The translations under genes were made by a program, and so were the position numbers. From CAZFBR01 sp035353495 [NCBI: uncultured bacterium] (GTDB lineage Bacteria; DAOPZR01), in NCBI GenBank assembly GCA_964517215.1, contig CAZFBR010000003.1, forward strand, positions 1 to 54,053: 54,053 nt of DNA, in the 5' to 3' direction. Every line of letters begins with the position of its first letter. Position 1 is the first letter of the stretch. Positions 45,005 to 54,053 of this stretch are shown here, piece after piece. The notes beneath the pieces were generated by a model, which saw only the letters and a program-made list of their open reading frames with translations, was not told the DNA's origin and did no database searches.

Positions 45005-46903
45005 ATGGCCTTGATCAGTGTGCAGGAAATATCGCTGGCGTTTGGCGGGGCGCCGCTGCTCGACCGGGTGAGCTTTCAGCTCGAGCCGGGGCAGCGGGTG
45101 GTGTTGCTCGGCCGGAATGGCGCCGGCAAAACGACGCTGCTGAAGGTGCTGGCGGGGCTGCTGCCGGTTGATGCCGGGGTGGTGACGCGCCACGGCGATA
45201 TCCGGGTGGGGTTTCTGCCGCAGGAAGTGCCGGCGGATATCTCCGGGACGGTGTATGATATTGTGCTCGCGGGGCTGGGCGGGCGGGCGCAACTGCTGGG
45301 CGAGTATCAGCGGGTGAGCCATCGTCTGCAGCAGGAACACACGGCTGCCCTGATGCGGCAGCTTGACGGATTGCAGACGGAACTGGATCGGGCCGGGGCC
45401 TGGGATGTCAGCCGGGAAATCGACACGGCCATCACCCGCATGCAGCTTGATCCCGACGCTGATTTTGCGCTGATGTCCGGCGGACAGAAACGGCGCACCC
45501 TGCTGGCGCGCGCGCTGGTCTGCCGGCCTGAGGTGCTGCTGCTGGACGAACCGACCAACCACCTCGACCTCGATTCCATTGCCTGGCTGGAGGAGTTTCT
45601 GGGCGCGTACCCGGGGGTGGTGTTTTTGGTCACGCATGACCGCGCCTTCATGACTGCGGTGGCGACCAGGATCATGGAACTCGACCGGGGCGCGCTGGCC
45701 GACTGGGAATGCGACTATCCGACATTTCTGGCCCGGCGTCAGCAGGCCTTGGCCAATGAGAACGTGCAGCGCGACAAATTCGCCAAAAAGCTGGCGCAGG
45801 AAGAGGCCTGGATCCGGCAGGGGGTGAAGGCCCGGCGCACCCGCAACGAGGGACGGGTCAGGGCCCTTGAACGCATGCGGGAAGAGCGGCGCGCCCAACG
45901 GCAGGCCGTCGGCCAGGTCAGGCTGCAGGCGCAGGAGGCGGCGCGCTCGGGCCGCCTGGTGCTGGCGGTCGAGCATCTCGGATTCGGTTACGGTGAACGC
46001 TGCCTGATCCGCGACTATTCGGGCTGCATCATGCGCGGCGACAAGATCGGGATTATCGGGCCGAACGGTTCGGGCAAAACGACGCTGCTGCGGCTGCTGC
46101 TCGGCCAGCTGCCGCTGCAGCAGGGCACGGTCGCACCGGGCACGAACCTGGAGGTGCTCTACTACGACCAGCTGCGCGAACAGCTGGACGACCAGCAGAC
46201 GGTGGCGCAGAATGTGTGCGGCGATAATGAGGTGGTCATCATCGACGGCCAGCCGCGCAATATCATCGGCTACCTGCAGGACTTCCTGTTTACCTCCGAC
46301 CGCGCGCGGACGCCGGTCGCCATGCTTTCCGGCGGCGAGCGCAACCGGCTGCTGCTGGCCCGGCTCTTCACCAAGCCGGCCAACCTGCTGGTGATGGACG
46401 AACCGACCAACGACCTCGATATCGAGACGCTGGAACTGCTGGAGGAACTGCTGCTGGAATATTCCGGGACGCTGCTGCTGGTCAGCCATGACCGCGCGTT
46501 CCTCAATAATGTGGTGACCTCGACGATCGTGCTCGAGGGGAACGGCGCGGTCAGGGAGTATCCGGGCGGCTATGACGACTGGCTGCGGCAGCGGTCCGCA
46601 CCGGCCGCGCCGGTCCAGGCCAGAACCAGACCGGCGGCTGCCGCGCCGCCGGCGAAGAAGGCCGCGCCGGCGCGCAAACTGACCTACAACGAGGAGCGTG
46701 AACTCGCGGCGCTGCCGGCGGCGCTGGAAGCACTGGAAGCGGAACGCGAGGAACTCTACCGGCAGATGGCCGACCCCGCCCTCCACCGCACCGAGCCGGC
46801 GGCAATCGCCGCCGCCAAGGCGCGCACGGTGGCACTGGGTGAGGCCATTGACGCCGCCTACCAGCGCTGGGAACAGCTCGAACAGAACAAACGACCGGGT
46901 TAA
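45005..46903 (+). CDS. uup: ABC-F ATPase, Uup-like
   Basis: The 632-residue soluble protein has two ABC domains without membrane segments. Domain 1: Walker A GRNGAGKTT (36-44), signature MSGGQ, Walker B LLLDEPTNHLD. Domain 2: Walker A GPNGSGKTT (about 353-361), signature LSGGERNR, LLVMDEPTNDLD. The long linker (RRTRNEGRVRALERMREERR) is the ABC-F interdomain helix that enters the ribosomal E site, and the C-terminus is a coiled coil, as in Uup. It acts on ribosomes or in precise excision/fork repair. No antibiotic-resistance-type extension is seen. Confidence 0.88.
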   Translation: MALISVQEISLAFGGAPLLDRVSFQLEPGQRVVLLGRNGAGKTTLLKVLAGLLPVDAGVVTRHGDIRVGFLPQEVPADISGTVYDIVLAGLGGRAQLLGEYQRVSHRLQQEHTAALMRQLDGLQTELDRAGAWDVSREIDTAITRMQLDPDADFALMSGGQKRRTLLARALVCRPEVLLLDEPTNHLDLDSIAWLEEFLGAYPGVVFLVTHDRAFMTAVATRIMELDRGALADWECDYPTFLARRQQALANENVQRDKFAKKLAQEEAWIRQGVKARRTRNEGRVRALERMREERRAQRQAVGQVRLQAQEAARSGRLVLAVEHLGFGYGERCLIRDYSGCIMRGDKIGIIGPNGSGKTTLLRLLLGQLPLQQGTVAPGTNLEVLYYDQLREQLDDQQTVAQNVCGDNEVVIIDGQPRNIIGYLQDFLFTSDRARTPVAMLSGGERNRLLLARLFTKPANLLVMDEPTNDLDIETLELLEELLLEYSGTLLLVSHDRAFLNNVVTSTIVLEGNGAVREYPGGYDDWLRQRSAPAAPVQARTRPAAAAPPAKKAAPARKLTYNEERELAALPAALEALEAEREELYRQMADPALHRTEPAAIAAAKARTVALGEAIDAAYQRWEQLEQNKRPG

Positions 46904-47087
46904 ATGCCGGGCCCGCGGCTGGTGCTGCTGCGGTGTGGTCGATTACCGGCCATCTGGTGGTAGCTGGTCGGGCGGCGCATGGCTTTTCCGGTGATTCCCG
47001 CAGCGGGGCAGTTGCATTCCGGCAGCTTGCCGGGTGGAGGAGAAAGCCGGCTGTTGTTTGATGCAGGCGATGCGGGGCGCGGTGCGG

Positions 47088-47759
47088 CTATTCGCCTGTC
47101 GAAGAGCGGGGAGCGGTGACAGGCGGGAGTGTTGCCGGCCGGCGCAGGATAATAACGCGTTCAGTATCGCGATGCAGAATGGCGAGCCGGTGCCGGTCCG
47201 CCAGCCAGTCCATCGTCGCGGGATGATACAGGGCCACGTGGGTGTCGTCGCTGGTGTAATGCCAGCGGGCAAAATCCGTGCGGTCATGCTGCCATTCGCT
47301 CATCAGGCAGAGCAATCCGTCCGGTGCCAGCAGGCTGAGCAGCCGGTCGAAATCCGCGGCGGGCGCGCAGAAATGCTCGATGACTTCGGTGGCGAAGATC
47401 ACCGGATAGGACGGGCGCGGCGGCGGCGGGGTGAAATGGGGATCATAGCTGTCGCAGGCATGGCCGCGCGCGGCCAGCAGCCCGGCCAGCACCGGGGTCG
47501 GGCCGCACCCGTAATCGAGCGCCAGCGCCGACGGCGGCATGAATGGCAGTGCGGGAATGACTATTTTCTCCAGAAAGCGGACATAGCCGTCATTGGCGGC
47601 GGAATTATGGTGCTGTGCATAGCGCGCCCGCGCGGCGGCAGGAGTTGGATGGCAGGCGGGAGGGGCGAAGACGAGCCGGCAGTGCGGACAGGCATGCAGT
47701 TCTCGCCGGCCGGCGGGCAGCGGGGTCGGATCGGGACAAGCGCAGAGGGGGCAATGCAT
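47088..47759 (-). CDS. Class I SAM-dependent methyltransferase with zinc-ribbon
   Basis: The 223-residue product is read from ATG 47759. It opens with a Cys4 ribbon (CPLCACPDP...CPHCRLVF), then the SAM fold with motif I LDYGCGPTPV and the EVIEHF box typical of Ubie/Methyltransf_23 enzymes. The fold matches tRNA/sugar or small-molecule methyltransferases; the target is unknown. It is divergent from the zinc-ribbon gene at 47864. Confidence 0.75.
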   Translation of the reverse strand: MHCPLCACPDPTPLPAGRRELHACPHCRLVFAPPACHPTPAAARARYAQHHNSAANDGYVRFLEKIVIPALPFMPPSALALDYGCGPTPVLAGLLAARGHACDSYDPHFTPPPPRPSYPVIFATEVIEHFCAPAADFDRLLSLLAPDGLLCLMSEWQHDRTDFARWHYTSDDTHVALYHPATMDWLADRHRLAILHRDTERVIILRRPATLPPVTAPRSSTGE

Positions 47760-47806
47760 GAATTGAGTGTAGCACGCGCGTGTCAGCGTCGGCAACCGTT
47801 GCCCGG

Positions 47807-47835
47807 TTGCCGCGGTCGCGCGCGGAAGCTATACT
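47807..47835 (+). promoter_or_regulatory. Sigma70-type promoter for the zinc-ribbon protein
   Basis: TTGCCG (47807-47812), 17 bp, TATACT (47830-47835). Confidence 0.65.
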
Positions 47836-47863
47836 CGCGCATGCTGTTGACGGAGATGATGCC

Positions 47864-48514
47864 ATGGCGGAATTGATCGATTTTGTCCGGAACCACCAGG
47901 ACCTGAGCACGGAGCGGGGATTCCAGTTCGAATTCAATTGCGACCGCTGCGGGGCGGGGGTGCGCACGGAGTTTGTCGCCTCGACAACCGGCATGGTGGC
48001 CGGGGTGCTCGATGCGGCCAGCGGCCTGTTTGGCGGCATTCTGGGTTCAGCGGCGGATGTTGGACGGCGGGTGCATTCCGCGGCGTGGGAGCGCGCGCAC
48101 GACACGGAATTCCGGGCCGCGGCGGCGCAGGCCAAACCGAGCTTCATCCAATGCCCGCATTGCAGTGCCTGGGTCTGCCGGGCCAAATGCTGGAACGAGC
48201 GCAAGGGGCTGTGCAAGGAATGCGCGCCCGACCTTGGTGTGGCGATGGCGGCGGCGCAGGCGGCCAAGTCGGTCGAGGAGATCCATGCCCACGCCTGCAT
48301 GGCGGACGAGGACAAGAAACTCGGGGCGGACCAGTGGCGCGCGGGTGTGCGGGCTTCCTGCCCGCAGTGCGAGGCGCCCCTGGCGACCAACGCAAAATTC
48401 TGCGCGGCCTGCGGCGCCAAGCTGCAGGTTGCGGCGCATTGCACGCAGTGCGGGGCAAAACTGACCTCGCACGCGAAGTTCTGTCCCGAATGCGGCGCCA
48501 GGGCGGGCGCATGA
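47864..48514 (+). CDS. Multi-zinc-ribbon protein
   Basis: The 216-residue product is read from ATG 47864 after CGGAG. The N-terminal part has CDRCG, a Gly-rich stretch that could associate with membranes (VAGVLDAASGLFGGILGSAA), and CPHC/CRAKC/CKEC sites. The C-terminus has tandem double-zinc ribbons (CPQCEAP..FCAACGAKL, then CTQCGAKL..FCPECGARAG). The arrangement resembles DZANK/YgiT-type adaptors. It has no enzyme motif and may scaffold proteins or nucleic acid. Confidence 0.75.
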   Translation: MAELIDFVRNHQDLSTERGFQFEFNCDRCGAGVRTEFVASTTGMVAGVLDAASGLFGGILGSAADVGRRVHSAAWERAHDTEFRAAAAQAKPSFIQCPHCSAWVCRAKCWNERKGLCKECAPDLGVAMAAAQAAKSVEEIHAHACMADEDKKLGADQWRAGVRASCPQCEAPLATNAKFCAACGAKLQVAAHCTQCGAKLTSHAKFCPECGARAGA

Positions 48515-48670
48515 GTACGCAGCTGCCGGCAAATATCTCTAATACTTTGCGGTTCAGGTGACGACAAATGCCGTGGGACGATCACAGCCGGCGGTGTGTG
48601 AACCGGCAGGTGTGCGGAATGCCATGCGGGAAACTGAAGCGGGAAAACCGATCATGATGGCGGTGCGCGC

Positions 48671-50608
48671 GTGAATCTGCTGCTCGCTGCCCTGGCGGTG
48701 CTGACTGCCGGCGGGGTGCTCGCGGCGCTGTGCGGGCGGCGCAGCTCGTGGGCGGCCGCACTGGGCGCGGGCGGCGCCATGCTGGGCGGAGTGACGGGCG
48801 CGGCGGGGGCGCTGGCGGGGCTGGGGCGGACGATGCCGGAAATCATAGACGGCGGCGCCCAGCTGCTCTGGGGCCATGCGGTGCTGTATCTTGACCCGCT
48901 GGCGGCGCTGTTTGCGCTCCCCGTCTGCGGTTTGGGCGCCCTGACGGCCCTGTATGGCGTCGGCTATCTGCGCCATCATCACGCACACTATCACGGTGCC
49001 GTGTGGCTGTGGTTCAATCTGCTGATTGCGGCGATGCTGACCGTGTTCCTGGCGCGCGACAGTTTCCTGTTTCTCACCGCCTGGGAAGTGATGACGGTCA
49101 CCTCGTTCCTGCTGGTGATGAGCGGCGGGGAACGCGGGGCATGGCGCGCGGGCTGGACCTACCTGATCGCCACCCATATCGGCACCGCATTTCTGATCGC
49201 CATGTTTTTGCTGCTGGGCGACGGGCAGACCGGATTCTCGTCGTTTGCCGCGGGCGACCGGGCGGGGCTGCTCTTTGTTTTTGCGCTGGTCGGGTTCGGG
49301 ACCAAGGCGGGGCTGCTGCCCGTGCACGTCTGGCTGCCCGAGGCGCACCCCGCCGCGCCCAGCCATGTCTCCGCGCTGATGTCGGGGGTCATGATCAAAA
49401 CCGGCATCTACGGCCTGCTGCGCCTGCTGACCTTCCTCGGCACGCCGGCGGGCTGGTGGGGCTGGCTGCTGATCGGGCTCGGCCTGGCGACGGGCCTGTA
49501 CGGCATCGTCCAGGCGCTGGCGCAGCATGACCTGAAACGCCTGCTGGCCTATTCCAGCGTTGAGAATGTCGGCATCATCACCCTGGCGCTCGGGCTTGGT
49601 GTGCTCGGCTGGAGCACGGGGAATACGGCGGTAATGGCGCTCGGCCTGGCCGGGGCGCTGCTGCATACGCTCAACCACGCGCTGTTCAAGGGGCTCCTAT
49701 TCCTGGGTGCGGGCGTGATTGCGCAGGCAACGGGGACGCGCGACCTTGACCGCATGGGCGGCCTGCTCAAGCGGATGCCGTGGACGGGGACCTGTGTGCT
49801 GATCGGGGCGGCAGCGATCGCCGGCCTGCCGCCGTTCAACGGGTTTGCCGGGGAATTCCTCATCTACTTCGCGGCGCTGCTGCGCGGCGGCACCACAGGC
49901 GCGGTGGCCATTGCCGGGTTGGCGCTGATCGGCGGACTGGCGGCGGCGGCGTTCGCGCAGCTGTTCGGCATCGTTTTTCTCGGCGAAGCGCGCAGCAGTG
50001 AAGCGCGCGACGCGCTGGATGCCGGGTTCGCGTTGCGGCTGCCGCTGGCGGTGCTGGCCGCGGGCTGTGTGCTGGTCGGACTGGCGGGACCGCTGACGCT
50101 CTGGCTGATGGTGCCGGTCATTACGACGGTGACAGGCACGGCGCCGCACCTGCTCTTCCCGGTGCTGGCGGCGCCGTCGTCGTCACTGACCATGATTGTG
50201 CTGGCGATTGCCGGGCTCATGCTGCTTGCCGGGGCGCTCGCCTGGTGCGTGCGCCGCCTGCTGGCGCGGCGCGCGGTGCGGGTTGGGCTGACCTGGGATT
50301 GCGGGTATGCGCGCCCGGATGCGCGGATGCAATATACGGCGTCGTCGTTTGCCCAGCCGCTGACTGCGCTGTTCGCCGGTCTGGTGCGGTTGCGCCGGCG
50401 GGGGAACGATCCCGCGGGGTTGTTCCCGGCCACGGCATCATTGGCCACGGAACCGCATGACCCCTGCCGCGACGGGCTGTTTGTCCCGCTATTCGGGTGG
50501 GTGGCGCGCGGCATGGCCTGGCTGTTCTGGGTGCAGCAGGGCCGGGTGCAGTATTACATTCTCTATATTGTCGTCACGCTGGGGGTGCTGCTGCTGTGGA
50601 AACTATAG
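48671..50608 (+). CDS. hyfB: Hydrogenase-4/complex-I-like membrane subunit HyfB
   Basis: The 645-residue product starts at GTG 48671. It has about 15 transmembrane helices and the proton-antiporter core of NuoL/MrpD/HyfB proteins: LTAWEVMTVTSFLLVM with the conserved Glu, FGTKAGLLPVHVWLPEAHPA with the key Lys and His, and KRLLAYSSVENVGI. It is the first gene of the operon seen here; no iron-sulfur HyfA gene precedes it. It pumps protons in a membrane-bound NiFe-hydrogenase or related complex. Confidence 0.9.
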   Translation: MNLLLAALAVLTAGGVLAALCGRRSSWAAALGAGGAMLGGVTGAAGALAGLGRTMPEIIDGGAQLLWGHAVLYLDPLAALFALPVCGLGALTALYGVGYLRHHHAHYHGAVWLWFNLLIAAMLTVFLARDSFLFLTAWEVMTVTSFLLVMSGGERGAWRAGWTYLIATHIGTAFLIAMFLLLGDGQTGFSSFAAGDRAGLLFVFALVGFGTKAGLLPVHVWLPEAHPAAPSHVSALMSGVMIKTGIYGLLRLLTFLGTPAGWWGWLLIGLGLATGLYGIVQALAQHDLKRLLAYSSVENVGIITLALGLGVLGWSTGNTAVMALGLAGALLHTLNHALFKGLLFLGAGVIAQATGTRDLDRMGGLLKRMPWTGTCVLIGAAAIAGLPPFNGFAGEFLIYFAALLRGGTTGAVAIAGLALIGGLAAAAFAQLFGIVFLGEARSSEARDALDAGFALRLPLAVLAAGCVLVGLAGPLTLWLMVPVITTVTGTAPHLLFPVLAAPSSSLTMIVLAIAGLMLLAGALAWCVRRLLARRAVRVGLTWDCGYARPDARMQYTASSFAQPLTALFAGLVRLRRRGNDPAGLFPATASLATEPHDPCRDGLFVPLFGWVARGMAWLFWVQQGRVQYYILYIVVTLGVLLLWKL

Positions 50609-50660
50609 TTGCCCGCCTGGTGGTCGCGCTGCTGCCGCTGCTTGCGGCTGGGAGGCTGCA

Positions 50661-51587
50661 GTGAACGGGCCGGAACTGCTCGCCCGGTTCACCGCCGCGC
50701 TGCTGCCGCTGGTGTGCGCGCCCGCGCTGCTGGGGATCATCAACCGCACCAAGGCGGTGTTCGCCGGCCGGGTTGGTGCGCCCCTGCTGCAGCCGTACTA
50801 TGACATTTTCAAGCTGCTGCGCAAGGGCGCGGTCTATAGCGGAACCACGACGTGGGTCCTGCGGGCCGGTCCGGTGATCGGGGTGGCGACCACCCTGGTG
50901 GCGCTGGCCTGCCTGCCGCTCGCGGGCCTGCCCGCGCCGCTGTCATTTGCCGGTGACTTCATTCTGGTGGCGTACCTGCTCGGGCTCGGGCGTTTCATGA
51001 CGATCAACGCGGCGCTGGATACGGGCTCGGCCTTCTGCGGGATGGGCGCGTCGCGCGAGGCACAGTTCGGGGCGCTGGCGGAGCCGGCGCTGCTACTGGC
51101 ACTGGCCGGACTCGCCTGGCTGACCGGACAATGGTCGCTGTCGGGGATTTATGCGGCGCTGTCGTATGAGACTTGGTCGGTGGCGGCGCCCGCGCTCGGG
51201 CTGATCACGGTGACGCTGCTGGCAGTGCTGCTGACGGAGAACAGCCGCATCCCCGTCGACGATCCGAATACGCATCTCGAGCTGACCATGATCCACGAGG
51301 TGATGGTGCTCGACCATAGCGGCCCCGATTTCGCGCTGGTGGAATATGGGGCGGCGCTCAAGCTGTGGCTTACCGGGGTGCTGCTCACCGGCGTGGCGGT
51401 GCCGGCGCTGACCGGCAATCCGTGGGTGAATATGCTGCTGGCCCTGGCGGCGCTCTTTGCGCTGGCGGTGGCGATCGGGTGTATCGAATCGATGATGGCG
51501 CGGCTGCGCCTGCACAAAGTGCCGCAGTTCATTGCCGGGGCAGGTGCGCTCGCGGCCATGGCGCTGCTGCTGGCGCTGGAGCACTGA
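50661..51587 (+). CDS. hyfC: Hydrogenase-4 subunit HyfC (NuoH-like)
   Basis: The 308-residue product is read from GTG 50661 after GGGAGG; the longer frame from 50457 overlaps hyfB. It has about eight transmembrane helices and NuoH/HycD motifs: GRVGAPLLQPYYDIFKLLRK at the quinone-site loop and RIPVDDPNTHLELTMIHEVM, the conserved acidic loop. It joins the membrane arm to the soluble hydrogenase arm. Confidence 0.9.
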   Translation: MNGPELLARFTAALLPLVCAPALLGIINRTKAVFAGRVGAPLLQPYYDIFKLLRKGAVYSGTTTWVLRAGPVIGVATTLVALACLPLAGLPAPLSFAGDFILVAYLLGLGRFMTINAALDTGSAFCGMGASREAQFGALAEPALLLALAGLAWLTGQWSLSGIYAALSYETWSVAAPALGLITVTLLAVLLTENSRIPVDDPNTHLELTMIHEVMVLDHSGPDFALVEYGAALKLWLTGVLLTGVAVPALTGNPWVNMLLALAALFALAVAIGCIESMMARLRLHKVPQFIAGAGALAAMALLLALEH

Positions 51588-51588
51588 G

Positions 51589-52263
51589 ATGCTGCGCGGC
51601 TGGATTGAATTCGACGCCCTGCTGGTGGTGCTGACGGCGCTGGCCATTCTCGGGTCGGGTCGGTTGAAATTCGTCAACCACCTTGTCGCCGTGCAGGGCG
51701 TGATTGTGAGCATTCTGCCGCTGCTGGTCGAAGGGGTGGATATGCCGCTGCGCGCGGCGTTCCTGACCGCACTGACCATCGGCCTCAAGGGGTGGACCTT
51801 CCCGCATTTTCTCGATCGCGCCATCACCACCAGCGGCCTGCGGCGCGAACCGCAGCCGGTGGTCGGCTACACGGCCGGGATGCTGATCGGACTGGCCCTG
51901 CTCGGACTGGCGGCACATCTCGGCGGGCGGCTGGCATTGCCCATGGCTGCGCCCGCGCCGGCGGCGGTGCCGGCGGCATTGTTCACCATGTTCGCCGGGC
52001 TGTTCCTGATTGTCAGCCGGCGCACGGCGATCATGCAGGTGCTGGGGTATCTGGTGGTGGAGAACGGCATCTTCGTTTTCGGCACGGCTGTGGCGCCGGG
52101 CGAGTCGTTCCTCGTCGAACTGGGGATGCTGCTCGATATCTTTGTGGCGGTATTCATCATGGGCTTGACCATTCTGCACCTGTCGCGCACCCTGGATACG
52201 GTCGAAACCGACCGCCTGCAGCGCCTGCGTGAGCGCGGGCGCGCGCTGGGAGACGGGCGATGA
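51589..52263 (+). CDS. hyfE: Hydrogenase-4 subunit HyfE
   Basis: The 224-residue product is read from ATG 51589, one base after the hyfC stop. It has about seven transmembrane helices in a NuoK-like arrangement (GYLVVENGIFVFG is the family hallmark, with its conserved Glu). It overlaps hyfF by 4 bases (ATGA). Confidence 0.88.
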   Translation: MLRGWIEFDALLVVLTALAILGSGRLKFVNHLVAVQGVIVSILPLLVEGVDMPLRAAFLTALTIGLKGWTFPHFLDRAITTSGLRREPQPVVGYTAGMLIGLALLGLAAHLGGRLALPMAAPAPAAVPAALFTMFAGLFLIVSRRTAIMQVLGYLVVENGIFVFGTAVAPGESFLVELGMLLDIFVAVFIMGLTILHLSRTLDTVETDRLQRLRERGRALGDGR

Positions 52264-53666
52264 CACTGGCGCTGGTCCTGCTCCCCGCCCTGGCGGGCGT
52301 GGCGGCGTTCTTCATCAAGCGCGGCGGGGCGGGACGGATGCTGCTGGTGGTCACGGCACTGGCGCAGACGCTGCTGACGCTGGCGGCCTGGCTGCGCCCG
52401 GAGCTGCGCGCGGCCACGGCGGGGCTGGCGCTGGATGCGCTCGGGCTGCTGGTGCTGACGGTGACCAGCATCCTGTTCCTGGCGGCTGCGGCAACAACGG
52501 TGGCGTGGCTGCGACGCGAACCGACGGACCACGAACCGATGATCACCGGCTGCCTGCTGCTGTTTCTCGCGGCGATGACTCTGGTGACGGTGAGCCGGCA
52601 TTTCGGTTTGCTGTGGGTTGCAGTCGAAGGAACGACCCTCGCCAGCGCCCCGCTCATCTACTTCCATCGCACCGCCCGCTCGCTCGAGGCGACCTGGAAA
52701 TACCTGCTGATCTGCTCAGTGGGCATCGCGCTCGCCATGCTCGGCAACCTGTTCCTGGCGGTGAGCGCCGGCGGGCACGGGGTGGTGCTGTCGATTGAGG
52801 GCCTCACGGCGGCGGCGGGCCAGCTGGACCCGGTCTGGCTGCGCGCGGCGTTCCTGCTGATCATCGTCGGGTACGGCACCAAGATGGGGCTGGCGCCGCT
52901 GCATACCTGGCTACCCGACGCGCACAGCGAGGCGCCGCCCACCGTGTCGGCGCTGCTGTCGGGTGCGCTGCTGAACTGCGCGCTGCTGGGCATTCTCCGC
53001 GCGCTGCAGGTGTGCACGGCGGCCGGCCAGGGCGCGTTTGCGGCGGAATTACTGACGATGTTCGGGCTGCTGTCGATGGGGCTGGCGGCGGTGTTTATGA
53101 TCCGCCAGCCGGAGTACAAGCGGCTGCTGGCCTACTCCAGCGTCGAGCATATGGGGATCATTGCGGTCGGCATCGGGGTGGGGAGCGCCGGGGCGCTGCT
53201 GCATATCGCCGCGCATTCGTTCACCAAGGGGATGCTGTTCCTGCTGGCGGGGAATATCCTGCTGGCGACGAAATCGCGTGAGGTCAACGAGGCGCAGGGC
53301 ATCCTGCGCCGGCTGCCGCTGACGGGCGCGCTGTGGCTGGCGGGTTTTCTCGCACTGACTGGTACGCCGCCGTTCGGCACCTTCGTCAGCGAATTTGCCA
53401 TCGCCCAGGCGGCCTTCGGCCAGGGGCGGGTGCTGGTGGGCGGGCTGTACCTCGCCCTGCTGGCCCTGGCGTTCATTGCGCTGGCGGACATCTTCCTGCG
53501 CATGGCGTACGGCAAGGATGAAGGCGAGGCACAACCGGAACCGCGTTTGGCAGTGGTGCCTGCGCTGGGATTGGGCCTGCTGGTGCTGCTGCTGGGGATC
53601 TGGCTGCCGCCGGGGCTGGCGGCGCTGTTTGCCGCTGCGGCCCGCGATCTGGGAGGGTTGCTCTGA
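52260..53666 (+). CDS. hyfF: Hydrogenase-4 subunit HyfF
   Basis: The 468-residue antiporter-like protein has about 14 transmembrane helices and core motifs WVAVEGTTLASAPLIYF (with the conserved Glu), GYGTKMGLAPLHTWLPDAH and KRLLAYSSVEHMGI. It is a second proton-pumping subunit beside HyfB. It overlaps its neighbours at both ends, confirming the operon. No separate hyfD gene is seen between hyfC and hyfE. Confidence 0.9.
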   Translation: MTLALVLLPALAGVAAFFIKRGGAGRMLLVVTALAQTLLTLAAWLRPELRAATAGLALDALGLLVLTVTSILFLAAAATTVAWLRREPTDHEPMITGCLLLFLAAMTLVTVSRHFGLLWVAVEGTTLASAPLIYFHRTARSLEATWKYLLICSVGIALAMLGNLFLAVSAGGHGVVLSIEGLTAAAGQLDPVWLRAAFLLIIVGYGTKMGLAPLHTWLPDAHSEAPPTVSALLSGALLNCALLGILRALQVCTAAGQGAFAAELLTMFGLLSMGLAAVFMIRQPEYKRLLAYSSVEHMGIIAVGIGVGSAGALLHIAAHSFTKGMLFLLAGNILLATKSREVNEAQGILRRLPLTGALWLAGFLALTGTPPFGTFVSEFAIAQAAFGQGRVLVGGLYLALLALAFIALADIFLRMAYGKDEGEAQPEPRLAVVPALGLGLLVLLLGIWLPPGLAALFAAAARDLGGLL

Positions 53667-54053
53667 TGCTGCGCCTCGCGAATGGCGCGGCGGTGCCGCG
53701 CGCGGAACTGCCCCAACTGGCGATCTGGGAACTGCGGCACGAACTGCAGGTGGCGCTGGCGGCCGGAGCGCGGCTGGCGGCGCTGTTCGGTGAAGCGCAG
53801 GCGGATGGCGCGGTGCGGCTGTATGCGGTGGCGGCTGACCCCGCCACGGAAGGTTTGCTGGTGGCGTCGTCCGTGGTGCAGGGAAAGTACCCCGCGCTGA
53901 CCACGGGCCTGCCGCAGGCCCATCTGTTCGAGCGCGCCCTGGCGGAGGAGTTCGGTCTCAAACCCGAGGGCCATCCCTGGCTCAAGCCGGTCTGTTTCCC
54001 GGGCGGCGAGGTCGGCGTGATGCCGTATTATCGCGTCGCGGACGATGAGGTGC
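53666..54053 (+). CDS. hyfG: Hydrogenase-4 large-subunit-like HyfG (3' partial)
   Basis: The ATG overlaps the hyfF stop (TGATG). The 129 residues before the window edge form the NuoC-like N-terminal part: YAVAADPATEGLLVASSVVQ, then GLPQAHLFERALAEEFGLKP, typical of HyfG/HycE fusions. The NiFe-binding part is outside the window, so it cannot be judged whether the cysteine ligands are kept or whether this is a hydrogenase-related complex without NiFe. Confidence 0.85.
   Translation, partial: MLRLANGAAVPRAELPQLAIWELRHELQVALAAGARLAALFGEAQADGAVRLYAVAADPATEGLLVASSVVQGKYPALTTGLPQAHLFERALAEEFGLKPEGHPWLKPVCFPGGEVGVMPYYRVADDEV

Noticed and set aside
44960-46786. Minus-strand frame of 608 codons
   Set aside because: Antisense shadow of the ABC-F gene, no recognisable motif.

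Overview
The window joins two different kinds of DNA. Bases 1 to about 21,622 are the integrase-proximal end of an integrative element that carries antiphage defence genes. From about 21,640 to the end the sequence looks like resident chromosome. The junction is the 3' half of a tRNA-Asn(GTT) gene at 21578-21622, directly behind a divergent tyrosine recombinase. The element runs off the left edge. By eye its base composition is mosaic (GC-rich helicase and methylase blocks, AT-richer nuclease, Gabija and regulatory blocks), while the chromosomal part is evenly GC-rich.

The element reads left to right as follows. (1) A tightly coupled operon: a large YprA/DruE-type helicase with a DUF1998-like region and a C-terminal nuclease-like domain (5' truncated by the window), a small PD-(D/E)XK nuclease, a DrmD-like SNF2 helicase, and an Eco57I-type methyltransferase resembling DrmMI. 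The gene set is intermediate between Druantia and DISARM and matches what I recall of the recently named ARMADA class. (2) A single-pass membrane protein of unknown function. (3) A Gabija-type pair, gajA and gajB, with gajB broken by a -1 frame change. (4) A convergent XRE repressor with a consensus promoter and several palindromes, then rightward cargo genes (GNAT protein, small hypothetical, excisionase-like HTH protein) and the integrase.

The chromosomal part starts with a tRNA-type terminator, a small gene with an in-frame TGA, and a RiPP neighbourhood at 22.0-29.6 kb. That neighbourhood holds a cysteine-free NHLP/Nif11-like precursor beside a UGT-type glycosyltransferase, a phosphatase-HD fusion, a LanM lanthipeptide synthetase, and a three-cysteine Nif11-leader precursor convergent with lanM. 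From 29.8 to 36.3 kb come small secreted, lipoprotein, Cys-rich and repeat proteins. From 36.4 kb on are metabolic genes: an LytS-type 5TM protein, a pyruvate/indolepyruvate decarboxylase-like ThDP enzyme, nicotinate phosphoribosyltransferase behind a coupled leader ORF, a polytopic membrane protein, a stand-alone Nif11 protein, anaerobic ribonucleotide reductase NrdDG, an ABC-F ATPase, a methyltransferase, a zinc-ribbon protein, and a hydrogenase-4/complex-I-like operon (hyfB-C-E-F-G) cut by the right edge.

Signal peptides, lipoboxes, NrdDG and Hyf-type genes suggest an anaerobic or facultative, GC-rich, probably Gram-negative bacterium. I cannot place it more exactly from sequence alone. 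Three host genes share an identical promoter form (TTGACG, 17 bp, TAGGAT).
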